Shown here piece after piece: positions 1 to 8,009 of a stretch of 64,000 nt of DNA; positions within the stretch are counted from its first letter, which is position 1, and each line of letters opens with the position of its first letter. A program made the translations under genes and the position numbers. The notes beneath the pieces were generated by a model that ran no database searches, was not told the DNA's origin, and was given only the letters and a program-made list of their open reading frames with translations. This stretch comes from Bacillota bacterium (GTDB taxonomy: Bacteria; Bacillota; Clostridia; Lachnospirales; Lachnospiraceae), in the NCBI GenBank assembly GCA_023418475.1, contig JAEZZO010000068.1, positions 233,008 through 297,007 of the forward strand. The letters run 5' to 3'.

Positions 1-1
1 T

Positions 2-1864
2 ACTAATACGATTAAAGTGGTATTTGACAGTCCGATCCAGAAAAGTACTGTAATTGGAGCAGCGAATGATTTATTGAACAGTATTACCATTACAGCCCAA
101 AAGAATGCGAAGGGTGTGCCGGCTAGTGATCTTGGAACACTTTCGGCAAGTTTGTCCGAGGATTTGAAGACATTAACAATAACCACGGCAAAAGAAATGG
201 ACGGAAGCTACAAAATTATCTTTACCAAGAAGGTTCTGACTTCGGAGGGTGTGACACTCGAAGAATATGAGAAGACAATCACATATATTGATGCGGATCC
301 GCCCTATATTACAAGTGCAGCACCGGATGATTCTGGTATGATTTTCAGAATTAACTTTAATAAGGCGATTAACAAAACGGGACTGAAAGTAACTTATACT
401 CCTCCGTCGAGTACCTATGTTAATTCACTTACTTCAAGTGTGTTAACTACTTCGAATAACTATGTGCTAAGTCAGGATCAAAAATCACTATTCATTAACC
501 TGTCAGGAATAGCAAGCACAGATTATGGTAAATCATTTTTAATACAGCTGTATGGCATTAAGGATTTGAACGGTAATACTCCATCAACTTCCTACCTGAC
601 GGCAACTCTTTATGCAGATGCGTCAAAGAAGCCGCAAGCACAACTGATTTCTGTAACGAGAACCTCTTACTATACGCTGACGGCAACCTTCAGCCGTTCC
701 ATCCAATATGGAGGCTACTTATCGGTTGAGGGAGGCGGTTCGATGTTTGGTGCAGTCGATGCAACAGATAATAAAAAGGTTAATTATACCATGTCTGCAG
801 GTGAGGCATCCTTTACCGGAATGAGGTCTGTATCGGTAAGTAACTGGAATAGCTATAATGTAATTGAAACGGATACGACCGGTAAAACTCCGGTAACCAG
901 AAGTGTCAACTTTACAGTGGATCAAACACCGCCGGTTTTAACAGGAAATTCATATGATGGAACGACTGGATTATTAACAATGACATTTAGTGAGAAAGTA
1001 AAACTTACTATGGCGAATGGAATGTTTACAGCTAACATGACAACGCTAACTGGCGGAGCAGGAAATATTAAAAATATTACCTACTCTATGATATCACATG
1101 CAGAGGGAGATAATATTATTAAGCTACAGATTAGCGGTTTGGATGCAATTGGATATTATACCTTTAATATTGGTGTGGGTCTTGTTACAGATGAATATAA
1201 TAATAACAATGTGGATACCTCGATCACAATCAATAATTTAAGCAGTACGACAGAACTTCCCGGACCATATGCGCTCCAGCCTACTAATAATCCGAACCAG
1301 ATAATTCTGTTGTTTTCAAATATGCTGGATTTGGCTTCTGCTCAGACAGTAAGTAATTATTCGATATCAGGGGTAACAATCGTTTCAGCGGTGGTTTCCA
1401 GCAATACTCCGGACGGAGCCAGTGTGGTTCTTACAATAATGGATGGCTCTGTTGACAGCACGGTCGAACGTGTCTTAAAGATAAGCGGTGTGAAAGGGTA
1501 TAATGGAAGCTATACGGCAATTAGTACATTTTCTATGTCGGTTACGATTAAGGATAATAAAAAGCCCTATTACCTTGATCCTCCGGTATTTGATACAAGC
1601 TCCAAGAGTATGGTTAAGCTTAACTTCAGTGAAACAATTACAGGAACTCTTTACGTTGATGTATATCAATTGTCTGGTCAGAATACTACACAGCTAACAG
1701 GCACGGTAACGATTAGCGGAAATATGGCGTATATCAATCTGGGTGCCATACAGCCTAAGGGAATCTGGCTGAAAATCGTTGTTACAGGCAATAATCTGAC
1801 CGATACAGACGGTAATCCTGTTGTATTCAAGACAACAACACTCGGAGTAGCAGTTTCTTATTAA
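2..1864 (+). CDS. Large Ig-like surface protein, C-terminal part (5' end outside window)
   Basis: The reading frame is open from base 2 with no stop upstream of the first internal GTG (17), so the gene begins outside the window and only about 620 C-terminal residues are seen. The sequence is a series of beta-rich modules of about 100-120 residues. They begin with phrases such as DADPPYITSAAP, VDQTPPVLTG, PGPYALQPTNNP and DNKKPYYLDPP and contain repeated [IL]xFS or NFS strands (MTFSEKV, LLFSNML, LNFSETI). This is the pattern of bacterial SbsA/Big_5-type Ig-like domains in S-layer and adhesin proteins. The visible C-terminus has no LPXTG motif, SLH domain or membrane segment, so any anchor would be in the missing N-terminal part. 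A cell-surface location is inferred from the domain type. The ligand or polymer it binds cannot be told from the sequence. Confidence 0.7.
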   Translation, partial: TNTIKVVFDSPIQKSTVIGAANDLLNSITITAQKNAKGVPASDLGTLSASLSEDLKTLTITTAKEMDGSYKIIFTKKVLTSEGVTLEEYEKTITYIDADPPYITSAAPDDSGMIFRINFNKAINKTGLKVTYTPPSSTYVNSLTSSVLTTSNNYVLSQDQKSLFINLSGIASTDYGKSFLIQLYGIKDLNGNTPSTSYLTATLYADASKKPQAQLISVTRTSYYTLTATFSRSIQYGGYLSVEGGGSMFGAVDATDNKKVNYTMSAGEASFTGMRSVSVSNWNSYNVIETDTTGKTPVTRSVNFTVDQTPPVLTGNSYDGTTGLLTMTFSEKVKLTMANGMFTANMTTLTGGAGNIKNITYSMISHAEGDNIIKLQISGLDAIGYYTFNIGVGLVTDEYNNNNVDTSITINNLSSTTELPGPYALQPTNNPNQIILLFSNMLDLASAQTVSNYSISGVTIVSAVVSSNTPDGASVVLTIMDGSVDSTVERVLKISGVKGYNGSYTAISTFSMSVTIKDNKKPYYLDPPVFDTSSKSMVKLNFSETITGTLYVDVYQLSGQNTTQLTGTVTISGNMAYINLGAIQPKGIWLKIVVTGNNLTDTDGNPVVFKTTTLGVAVSY

Positions 1865-1933
1865 CAAAACGATATACTGTCACAAAAGCAGTATCAACTG
1901 ACAAAGGTTTACAAGCGTGTAGAAATTACAATT

Positions 1934-1968
1934 GCACCATTTTCATAATATCAGGAGGAAAATGGTGC
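1934..1968 (+). promoter_or_regulatory. Perfect 11-bp stem-loop in the hemerythrin leader
   Basis: GCACCATTTTC (1934-1944) pairs perfectly with GAAAATGGTGC (1958-1968). The 13-nt loop ends in an AGGAGG-like sequence. No T-tract follows, so it is not a standard terminator. It lies 31 bases before the hemerythrin start. A six-codon ORF (ATG at 1961) begins inside the right arm. A regulatory role is only inferred. Confidence 0.4.
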
Positions 1969-1999
1969 CGGATTATGAATGAATAGGGAGGAACGCAGC

Positions 2000-2398
2000 A
2001 TGTATGAATTTAAAGAAGAATTTCTGACCGGAATTGAGGAAATTGACCGGGAGCATCAAAAGCTTTTTGAAATAGCAGATAAGGCATATATGACATTGAT
2101 GGACCGATTTATACACGATAAGTATGATTATATTGTAGAAATTCTGAATGAATTAAAGGATTATGCGCTGACCCATTTTCAGCATGAAGAAGAGTATATG
2201 ATGAAAATTAATTACAAAAAGCTTTTTTCACAGAAGGTGGAACATCAGGATTTTGTTGATAAAATTGCTTCCTATGATCTGGACAAACTGGATGAAAATC
2301 AAAAGGATTCTATCGTAGAAATACTGGATTTTCTAAACAATTGGCTCGTGAACCATATTCTGAAGAGTGATAAGCTGATCGGAAAAGCAATGGAATAA
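2000..2398 (+). CDS. Bacteriohemerythrin
   Basis: A 132-residue, single-domain hemerythrin, the usual length for bacteriohemerythrins that bind O2 at a non-heme di-iron site. The ligand pattern is complete: H19 (EHQKLF), H59 with E63 (THFQHEEEYM), H82 (EHQDF) and the C-terminal HILKSD (HxxxxD). An earlier in-frame ATG exists at 1979. ATG 2000 is preferred because GGGAGG (1986-1991) sits 8 bases upstream and the protein then begins MYEFKEEF, a normal hemerythrin N-terminus. There is no signal peptide, so it is cytosolic. In an anaerobe the likely job is O2 scavenging or O2 delivery to detoxifying enzymes. It converges on a hydrogenase-like gene with a shared terminator. The function assignment is firm; the physiological partner is unknown. 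Confidence 0.93.
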   Translation: MYEFKEEFLTGIEEIDREHQKLFEIADKAYMTLMDRFIHDKYDYIVEILNELKDYALTHFQHEEEYMMKINYKKLFSQKVEHQDFVDKIASYDLDKLDENQKDSIVEILDFLNNWLVNHILKSDKLIGKAME

Positions 2399-2418
2399 AA
2401 GAATAGCAGAATGAAAAA

Positions 2419-2490
2419 CAGTAACCCCTGCTTTAGGATTGTTTCTAGCTGATTACCTGGCTATTCCTAAACAGGGGTTTTACTGTTTTT
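2419..2490. terminator. Bidirectional terminator between hemerythrin and hydrogenase-like gene
   Basis: A long inverted repeat, CAGTAACCCCTGCTTTAGGA against TCCTAAACAGGGG-TTTTACTG, with AT-rich flanks and T-runs on both sides. It separates two convergent genes and its right edge touches the last codons of the minus-strand gene. Confidence 0.75.
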
Positions 2491-3745
2491 ATGGTTGCTC
2501 ACCGAAATTCCGTGTGAAAATATCACTTTTCTCAAGAAGGCTTTCGATGGTATCAAGACCCAGTCTGTGAAGTAACTCAATTACGTAAGGGTTATCGATC
2601 GGAGTTTTATAGGGAGCTTCGTCACCGTATTTTTCTACATGGGCACGTCCGATTTCATGAGGAATTAATACTCTTGGACCGCCGACACAGCCACCGACGC
2701 AGCCCATTCCCTCAAAGAAATTTGCCGTGGTATTACCGGAGAGCAAATCATTGATCATTGCCTTGCAGGCCGGTACACCATCCGCTTTTTGCGTATGAAT
2801 CGTGATTTTACGATTTGGATTGATGCGATGAAGGGTATCAGATACCGCTTCGCTGACGCCTCCCGTATGAGCGTATATTCTGCCCGAACGTGAAGAGTGA
2901 TCCTTTTCACTTTCTTCCATCCTGGCAGGATCAATATCCATGACCTGAAAGATATCCTGTACCTCTTGAAAGGTCAGAACAAAGTCAACCGCATCGGCGA
3001 TATCTTTTTCCCTGGCTTCCGCTTTCTTGGCGAGACAAGGTCCGATAAAGATTGTTAAGGCATCCGGATGCAGTACCTTGATAGCTCTTCCGCTTGCTAT
3101 CATAGGCGAGACAGCAGGAGGAACATGTGGCATAAGATCCTTGTAGATCTTACGGATCATAGCGATCCACATAGGACAGCAGCAGCTTGTAAGCTGATAA
3201 TCTTTCTCTGTTACGATGTTCTTATCAAATTCCAATGCTTCTTTTAAGGTTAAGATATCTGCAAACAATGCTACTTCAATCATTCCGTCAAAACCGGCCT
3301 GCTTTAGCGCACTCCGTAATTTACCCGGAGTAACTTCACTGCTAAACTGTCCCAGAAATGCAGGAGCAACCAGAGCATATACCAACCCCTTATGAGAACG
3401 AATTGCCTGCAGTGCAGCAATTACATCTTTACTGCCAGACAACCTTTTCGCGCGGCATTCCTGAATACAAATAGAACAACCGGCACATTGCTCTTCATCA
3501 ATTATTAGCTTACCTGCCTCTCCCGGATGGATGGCATGGAAGGGACAGACCTTAACACAATGCGGATCATCACCGCAGCAGCAATCACCGGATTGCCAGA
3601 TTACCGGATGCTTTTCCGGATGCAGCAGGCAATCAAGCTGATGGGTATCATATAGCTCCAGTTTTTCCAAAAAACCGGTGTCCTTCTCCTTTAGAGTCCT
3701 GATCAAAACCTCATAATATAATTCTTCAAATGTTTTCATAAGCAC
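2489..3745 (-). CDS. [FeFe]-hydrogenase-like iron-sulfur protein with variant H-cluster motifs
   Basis: This 418-residue protein has two N-terminal [4Fe-4S] motifs (CCCGDDPHCVKVCP at about 55-68 and CAGCSICIQEC at about 87-97) and an [FeFe]-hydrogenase large-subunit domain. The three H-cluster loops are recognisable but altered. Loop L1 is TSCCCPMW (186-193) where catalytic enzymes have TSCCPxW. Loop L2 is GPCLAKKAE where they have MPCxxKxxE. Loop L3 is GCVGGCVGGPR. The replacement of the active-site Met and the extra Cys resemble the putative regulatory or uncharacterised groups (C/D) rather than the group A H2-producing enzymes. There is no PAS or kinase domain attached and no small subunit or maturase nearby. 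GTG at 3745 is used (AAAGGA six bases upstream); ATG at 3739 is an alternative. The family is clear, while H2 catalysis versus sensing is open. Confidence 0.85.
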   Translation of the reverse strand: MLMKTFEELYYEVLIRTLKEKDTGFLEKLELYDTHQLDCLLHPEKHPVIWQSGDCCCGDDPHCVKVCPFHAIHPGEAGKLIIDEEQCAGCSICIQECRAKRLSGSKDVIAALQAIRSHKGLVYALVAPAFLGQFSSEVTPGKLRSALKQAGFDGMIEVALFADILTLKEALEFDKNIVTEKDYQLTSCCCPMWIAMIRKIYKDLMPHVPPAVSPMIASGRAIKVLHPDALTIFIGPCLAKKAEAREKDIADAVDFVLTFQEVQDIFQVMDIDPARMEESEKDHSSRSGRIYAHTGGVSEAVSDTLHRINPNRKITIHTQKADGVPACKAMINDLLSGNTTANFFEGMGCVGGCVGGPRVLIPHEIGRAHVEKYGDEAPYKTPIDNPYVIELLHRLGLDTIESLLEKSDIFTRNFGEQP

Positions 3746-3882
3746 GCAAAATCCTTTCTCACCAATAGCTAGTCCGGTGTATGAGAATTAGTCAGTTATT
3801 TCTTACCAGCTTAATTATCTGCTATTGTGAAATAAATGTAAAGGTAGTATGTACATATTTTCTCATTTATTCCTTTCTATGC

Positions 3883-3911
3883 TTTACTAGAAATTGGATT
3901 TGCTTTATAAT
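3883..3911 (+). promoter_or_regulatory. Sigma-A-type promoter upstream of the VanZ-family gene
   Basis: TTTACT (3883-3888), a 17-bp spacer and TATAAT (3906-3911). This is a near-consensus promoter 130 bases before the vanZ-like start, in the 297-base spacer that divides it from the divergent hydrogenase-like gene. A 65-codon ORF in the same spacer looks random. Confidence 0.55.
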
Positions 3912-4042
3912 GAATTCGTTACAGGATTGGAAAAGATCTCTTTATGGAGAATATCAAATAAAAACAGCATCTATTTGAAAAGTTGCAATGAATACTTTGC
4001 CCTGTAAGGGAAAGGATATTAGAAAAAATATGGAGATGTAAA

Positions 4043-4501
4043 TTGAAAAAGAACAGTGGATTGCTAACGAAAGCCGGCTGGCTTTTGTTTTATTTTTATA
4101 TTATATTGCTTGCCTATTTTTTGTTTTTTAGTGAACGTTACGGAAGAGAAAATATATTAAAGGAGTATCACTATAATCTGGAGCTTTTTAAGGAAATAAA
4201 AAGATTTATTAAATATCGGGAGCAGCTTGGCTTTGAAAGCTTTGCAGTTAATATACTAGGAAATATTATTGCATTTGCACCGTTCGGCTTTTTTTTGCCG
4301 CTGCTCAACAGAAAATACCGTAAAATATTGTATACAACCTTTTTGTGTTTTGTTTTCAGTCTTTGTGTTGAAACAATACAACTTGTATTAAAGGTGGGTA
4401 TTTTTGATGTTGATGATATTATGATGAATACGGCAGGGGGAATTTTAGGCTATCTGACTTTTCTTTTGTTTTATCGGATTTTTCATCTGAAAAGAAAATA
4501 A
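4043..4501 (+). CDS. VanZ-family membrane protein
   Basis: A 152-residue integral membrane protein with about four hydrophobic segments. It shows the VanZ signature: NILGNIIAFAPFGFFLPLL, then CVETIQL and FDVDDIMMNTAGGILGY. VanZ itself gives low-level teicoplanin resistance. Most chromosomal VanZ homologues in Clostridia are of unknown role in the cell envelope, so a resistance function should not be assumed. The start is TTG 4043, with GGAG (4032-4035) seven bases upstream; no ATG is available near it. The next gene, another small membrane protein, follows 54 bases later. Confidence 0.85.
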   Translation: MKKNSGLLTKAGWLLFYFYIILLAYFLFFSERYGRENILKEYHYNLELFKEIKRFIKYREQLGFESFAVNILGNIIAFAPFGFFLPLLNRKYRKILYTTFLCFVFSLCVETIQLVLKVGIFDVDDIMMNTAGGILGYLTFLLFYRIFHLKRK

Positions 4502-4511
4502 TAAAAGAATA

Positions 4512-4550
4512 TGCGCATCCAGTAAGAAATCAGGCGCGCAGAAATGGGGA
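4512..4550 (+). repeat. RBS-proximal hairpin element, copy 1
   Basis: TGCGC (4512-4516) pairs with GCGCA (4536-4540). It is followed by GAAATGGGGAAAAGTATG, which gives the Shine-Dalgarno and start codon of the next gene. The tail matches the tail before the ABC permease at 8063-8084 (GCGCAGAAATGAGGGAAAATATG) almost base for base. It is one of a family of such elements in this window. Confidence 0.5.
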
Positions 4551-4555
4551 AAAGT

Positions 4556-4879
4556 ATGCAGGTAAAACGGAATAAGGAAATGATACATTTTTCCGGAAGA
4601 AGACATACAAAAATGGGTATCGGATCTGCAGTTATAGGGTTAATTGTTATGGCTGGTTTTTTAAGTGTCAGCATTTGCTCAGGCATGGCAGGCGGTAAGG
4701 GTGGCTTTGTTTTGGGTTTGATTGGTATTCTGCTGTTTTGCCTTTCGGTATTTGGATTTGTCTTATCTTATCTATCCTTTAAGAAAAAGGACATCTTTTT
4801 CCGGTTCCCGGTGATCGGAATGATATTAAACGGAATTATGATGGTTATATTACTGATTATTTACATGCTTGGGTTATAG
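4556..4879 (+). CDS. Small conserved membrane protein of unknown function
   Basis: A 107-residue protein. A basic N-terminus (MQVKRNKEMIHFSGRRHTK) precedes three hydrophobic segments, at roughly residues 20-40, 48-72 and 85-105. The overall look is that of short Lachnospiraceae membrane proteins of the DUF6142 type; this family assignment is from memory and tentative. ATG 4556 is preferred to 4544 because GGGG lies 5-6 bases upstream of 4556, while the 4544 start would overlap that signal. It is probably cotranscribed with the VanZ-like gene. No catalytic motif is visible. Confidence 0.65.
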   Translation: MQVKRNKEMIHFSGRRHTKMGIGSAVIGLIVMAGFLSVSICSGMAGGKGGFVLGLIGILLFCLSVFGFVLSYLSFKKKDIFFRFPVIGMILNGIMMVILLIIYMLGL

Positions 4880-4970
4880 TAAAGAAAATCTGTTCACTTT
4901 ATAACCAGGTCATCAAAAAGTGAAAGTCTCGGGTATAAGTTTGATGCAGAAGAAAGGGATGGTTATTGAT

Positions 4971-7052
4971 ATGAAGTATCATCGTTTATGGAAAGAGGAA
5001 AATGATGCAATCAGAGAACGTTATGAGTTGGCAATGGAACGGATTGCTTTGATTAAGCAGGAGAATACTGTGAAAGAGTGCTTTGTGCCATATTTTCACA
5101 AAATGGCTGATTTTATAGTTCTGGTTAAGAAAGTGGTTAGTCTGTCAGAGGAGGAACGTCTGACGGAAATGTCCCTGAAAGAGCTGGAAGTGTTGAACCA
5201 TAGCTTATATGAGGATATCGCAGGGGATCATTATTTGCATAGCTATACTAATCCGGCGTATGCCTGTGAAATGCTAGGTGACAGGTATGGCAAGCTCCTG
5301 TCTTTTCTGGCAGCTGAGCTTCGGGGAATCATAATATATGCCTTTGAGAGCAGATTATATGAATTAACAATCTATCTGGAATTGTTGATCGAGGTATATA
5401 ATAATCTGGAGGAAGAGGATGACTTTACTTTTAAGGATATCAAACGTGCAATCTACGATTTCATGAGTGATAACTGTGACATTATCATGGATTCCAATAT
5501 CAGAGAGATGCTGGATTCGGAGCTTAATTTCGCAGAAGATATTATTATGAGATCGGATCTTTCTGATATCCGTTATCTTTACTTTTTTGGTGATAATATT
5601 ACGGATAATGAAATTAAGATGGCCAAGTATTTAAACACACTTCCCGAAGAGCAGCTTAAAACGATGGCTGATACTTATACAGAAGGCTATCGCCTTGGTT
5701 TTCTGGCTTGCCGAAGGGATATCAGCAAGAAAAAGATAGTTGTGATCAGATATCAGCTGGGATTTGAGAAAATGGTATATTATGCAATTGAAAACTTCCG
5801 TAAGATGGGGCTTACACCTGTTATTTACAGGGCTGCTTGGTCGGCAGTGAGTAAACGCCAGCATTTGAAAATCGGTTATCATTCCACCAGTCCCAACAGA
5901 CAATATGATTATGATCACCGCTATGATATCGGAATATTTCTCGACAAAGCCTTCAAAGAGAGAAAGGTGGAGTGTGTAAAAAATGCCTTGGAGAAATACA
6001 GCCAGAAAGCGACTCTCTATGCAGGACCTGCCGTGATTGAAGTTTTTGGGGAGGAACTTTTCACCCCTGAGGATAAAAAAGAAGCTGTCAAGCTGAATAA
6101 CCGGCAGCAGAAGCTTTATGTTGATTATTATAAAGAGGATAATATGATTAAGCTTCACTATCTCAAATTGGAGGAAACCTCTTTTACAATAATTGCGTAC
6201 CCTATTCCGGAGATCGGGGAGGATTTTGAAAAAATATTTGCCCGGACTGTAAAAGTGAATACGTTAGACTGTGAATTATACCGTAAGATACAGCAGTGTA
6301 TTATAGATTCCCTGGATCAGGGGGATACGGTTCGCATTTTGGGTGCGGGCCGTAATCATACAGATATGACTGTAAAACTATATACACTTTCGGATCCGGA
6401 AAAAGAAACTATCTTTGAAAACTGTGTTGCTGATGTAAATATTCCGGTGGGTGAGGTCTTTACTACTCCGGTATTGCAGGGAACGAATGGTGTGCTTCAT
6501 GTTCCGAAGATATATCTGGATGATCTGGAATACCGGGAGCTGGAGCTTAGCTTTGAAAACGGACGAATTGTTTCCTATAGCTGTGCTAATTTTGAAAATG
6601 AAGAAAAAAATAAGAACTATATTAAGGAAAATTTATTATTTAATCAGGATAGCCTGCCAATCGGTGAATTTGCAATTGGCACTAATACAACCGCATACCG
6701 TATGGGAAAAGAATTTGATATTGCTCCCAAATTGCCCATTTTAATAGCAGAAAAAACCGGCCCCCACTTTGCGATCGGAGACACCTGTTACAAAATGAGT
6801 GAAGATACCAAGGTTTATAACACGGATGGGAAGGAAGTTGTGGCAAGAGATAATGAGGTAAGCCTGCTTCGGAAAACCGAACCGGAGAATGCATACTTTA
6901 ACTGCCATACAGATATTACACTACCCTATGATGAAATCAGGGAAATATACGTTTCTAAGAAAGATGGTACAATGATACCGATTATACAGAATGCAAGGTT
7001 TGTTTTAGAGGGAACGCAAATCCTTAATGAACCACTGGACGTATTATATTAA
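4971..7052 (+). CDS. M29-family aminopeptidase-like protein with long N-terminal extension
   Basis: A 693-residue protein. The last 400 or so residues match the layout of thermophilic M29 metallo-aminopeptidases (AmpS/PepS): a Rossmann-like start (VVIRYQLGFEKM) and then the dinuclear metal residues in order. These are GEVFTTP (Glu), PIGEFAIGTN (Glu), EKTGPHFAIGDTCY (Glu/His/Tyr) and NCHTDITLPYDE (His, Asp). Typical M29 enzymes have about 410 residues, so the first 280 residues (helical, charged, acidic stretch NNLEEEDDFTF) are an extra domain I do not recognise. The enzyme would release N-terminal amino acids from peptides in the cytosol; no signal peptide is present. ATG 4971 is preferred over GTG 4920 because of AAAGGG upstream and a more usual N-terminus. 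A terminator follows. Confidence 0.78.
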   Translation: MKYHRLWKEENDAIRERYELAMERIALIKQENTVKECFVPYFHKMADFIVLVKKVVSLSEEERLTEMSLKELEVLNHSLYEDIAGDHYLHSYTNPAYACEMLGDRYGKLLSFLAAELRGIIIYAFESRLYELTIYLELLIEVYNNLEEEDDFTFKDIKRAIYDFMSDNCDIIMDSNIREMLDSELNFAEDIIMRSDLSDIRYLYFFGDNITDNEIKMAKYLNTLPEEQLKTMADTYTEGYRLGFLACRRDISKKKIVVIRYQLGFEKMVYYAIENFRKMGLTPVIYRAAWSAVSKRQHLKIGYHSTSPNRQYDYDHRYDIGIFLDKAFKERKVECVKNALEKYSQKATLYAGPAVIEVFGEELFTPEDKKEAVKLNNRQQKLYVDYYKEDNMIKLHYLKLEETSFTIIAYPIPEIGEDFEKIFARTVKVNTLDCELYRKIQQCIIDSLDQGDTVRILGAGRNHTDMTVKLYTLSDPEKETIFENCVADVNIPVGEVFTTPVLQGTNGVLHVPKIYLDDLEYRELELSFENGRIVSYSCANFENEEKNKNYIKENLLFNQDSLPIGEFAIGTNTTAYRMGKEFDIAPKLPILIAEKTGPHFAIGDTCYKMSEDTKVYNTDGKEVVARDNEVSLLRKTEPENAYFNCHTDITLPYDEIREIYVSKKDGTMIPIIQNARFVLEGTQILNEPLDVLY

Positions 7053-7065
7053 TATACCTTAAGAT

Positions 7066-7110
7066 AAGGAAAACAGGTTTCTTAACAATTAACTTGTTTT
7101 CCTTAATTTA
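7066..7110 (+). terminator. Rho-independent terminator after the M29 aminopeptidase gene
   Basis: AAGGAAAACAGGTT (7066-7079) pairs with AACTTGTTTTCCTT (7091-7104), with one or two bulges, and is followed by AATTTA. It lies directly after the stop codon. Confidence 0.7.
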
Positions 7111-7117
7111 ACTATGC

Positions 7118-7151
7118 GGTGATTGTAAAATCACCCGTTTGGCTATAAAAT
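7118..7151 (+). promoter_or_regulatory. Promoter with inverted repeat over its -35, upstream of ABC exporter
   Basis: TTGTAA (7123-7128), a 17-bp spacer and TAAAAT (7146-7151) form a plausible promoter. The perfect inverted repeat GGTGATT-gtaa-AATCACC (7118-7135) sits on the -35 element, a position suited to a repressor. No regulator gene is adjacent. Confidence 0.45.
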
Positions 7152-7195
7152 AATAGTAGAATTTAAAATTAATTGAATTACTATATGAGGTGAAT

Positions 7196-7912
7196 ATGTT
7201 AAAAATTGTAAATTATTCGAAAAGTTATAAGAATGAAAAAAAAGCGGTTGACCATTTGAATTTAGAGGTTGAAAGCGGCGATATCTTTGGTTTTATCGGA
7301 CATAATGGTGCGGGTAAAACAACTACAATAAGATCAGTTGCCGGAGTACTGGCTTTTGAAGAGGGAGATATTCTGATTGACGGTATGTCCATACAAAAAG
7401 ATCCGGTTGCCTGTAAAAAAATAATGGCTTACATTCCGGATAATCCGGATCTTTATGAACATCTGAGCGGAATTGCGTACCTGAACTTTATTGGAGATAT
7501 TTATGAAGTGGGCGCAGCAGAACGGGAAGCTTCCATCCGCAAATATGCGGATGCATTTGAACTGACACAGAATCTGGGAGACAGCATTGCTTCCTATTCG
7601 CATGGTATGAAGCAGAAACTGGCAATCATTTCTGCTATTATTCATAAGCCCAAATTTTTAATTCTGGATGAGCCTTTTGTCGGTCTGGATCCGATGGCAT
7701 CCTTTACCCTTAAGAACATTATGGCAGATTTATGCAAACAAGGTAATGCAATCTTCTTCTCGACGCATGTGCTTGAGGTAGCTGAGAAGCTTTGCAATAA
7801 GATAGCCATCATAAAGGGCGGAAAACTTGTTGCCTGTGGAACGACGGAGGAAGTGAAGGGAAACAACAGCCTGGAAGATGTTTTTATGGAATTGATTGAA
7901 CAAAAAATGTAA
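7196..7912 (+). CDS. ABC transporter ATP-binding protein (exporter type)
   Basis: A 238-residue ATPase with all motifs: Walker A GHNGAGKT (35-42), signature SYSHGMKQKL, Walker B FLILDEPFVGLDP and the switch His in FFSTHVLEVAE. The Gln-loop/GHNGAGKTT style and the short C-terminus with SLEDVFMEL match the ABC-2/exporter branch (EcsA, BcrA-like). Start ATG 7196 follows GAGGTGAAT; the in-frame GTG at 7190 is the end of that ribosome-binding site. It energises the membrane protein encoded 170 bases downstream. The substrate is unknown; such pairs export peptides, lipids or antibiotics. Confidence 0.93.
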   Translation: MLKIVNYSKSYKNEKKAVDHLNLEVESGDIFGFIGHNGAGKTTTIRSVAGVLAFEEGDILIDGMSIQKDPVACKKIMAYIPDNPDLYEHLSGIAYLNFIGDIYEVGAAEREASIRKYADAFELTQNLGDSIASYSHGMKQKLAIISAIIHKPKFLILDEPFVGLDPMASFTLKNIMADLCKQGNAIFFSTHVLEVAEKLCNKIAIIKGGKLVACGTTEEVKGNNSLEDVFMELIEQKM

Positions 7913-8009
7913 AGAAAATATTTTTACCATTATTTGAGATTCTGCTCTGCGGCATTATGATTAAAAGTGTGAAAAGATTTTCAAAAACAAATTCTTTCGG
8001 ATACTCAAA

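Noticed and set aside
3781..3978. 65-codon ORF in the spacer before the VanZ-family gene
   Set aside because: No ribosome-binding site, Cys/Phe/Ile-rich random composition, and it overlaps the probable VanZ promoter.
5631..6158. 175-codon minus-strand ORF
   Set aside because: Antisense to the M29 aminopeptidase gene, with no RBS and no family likeness.
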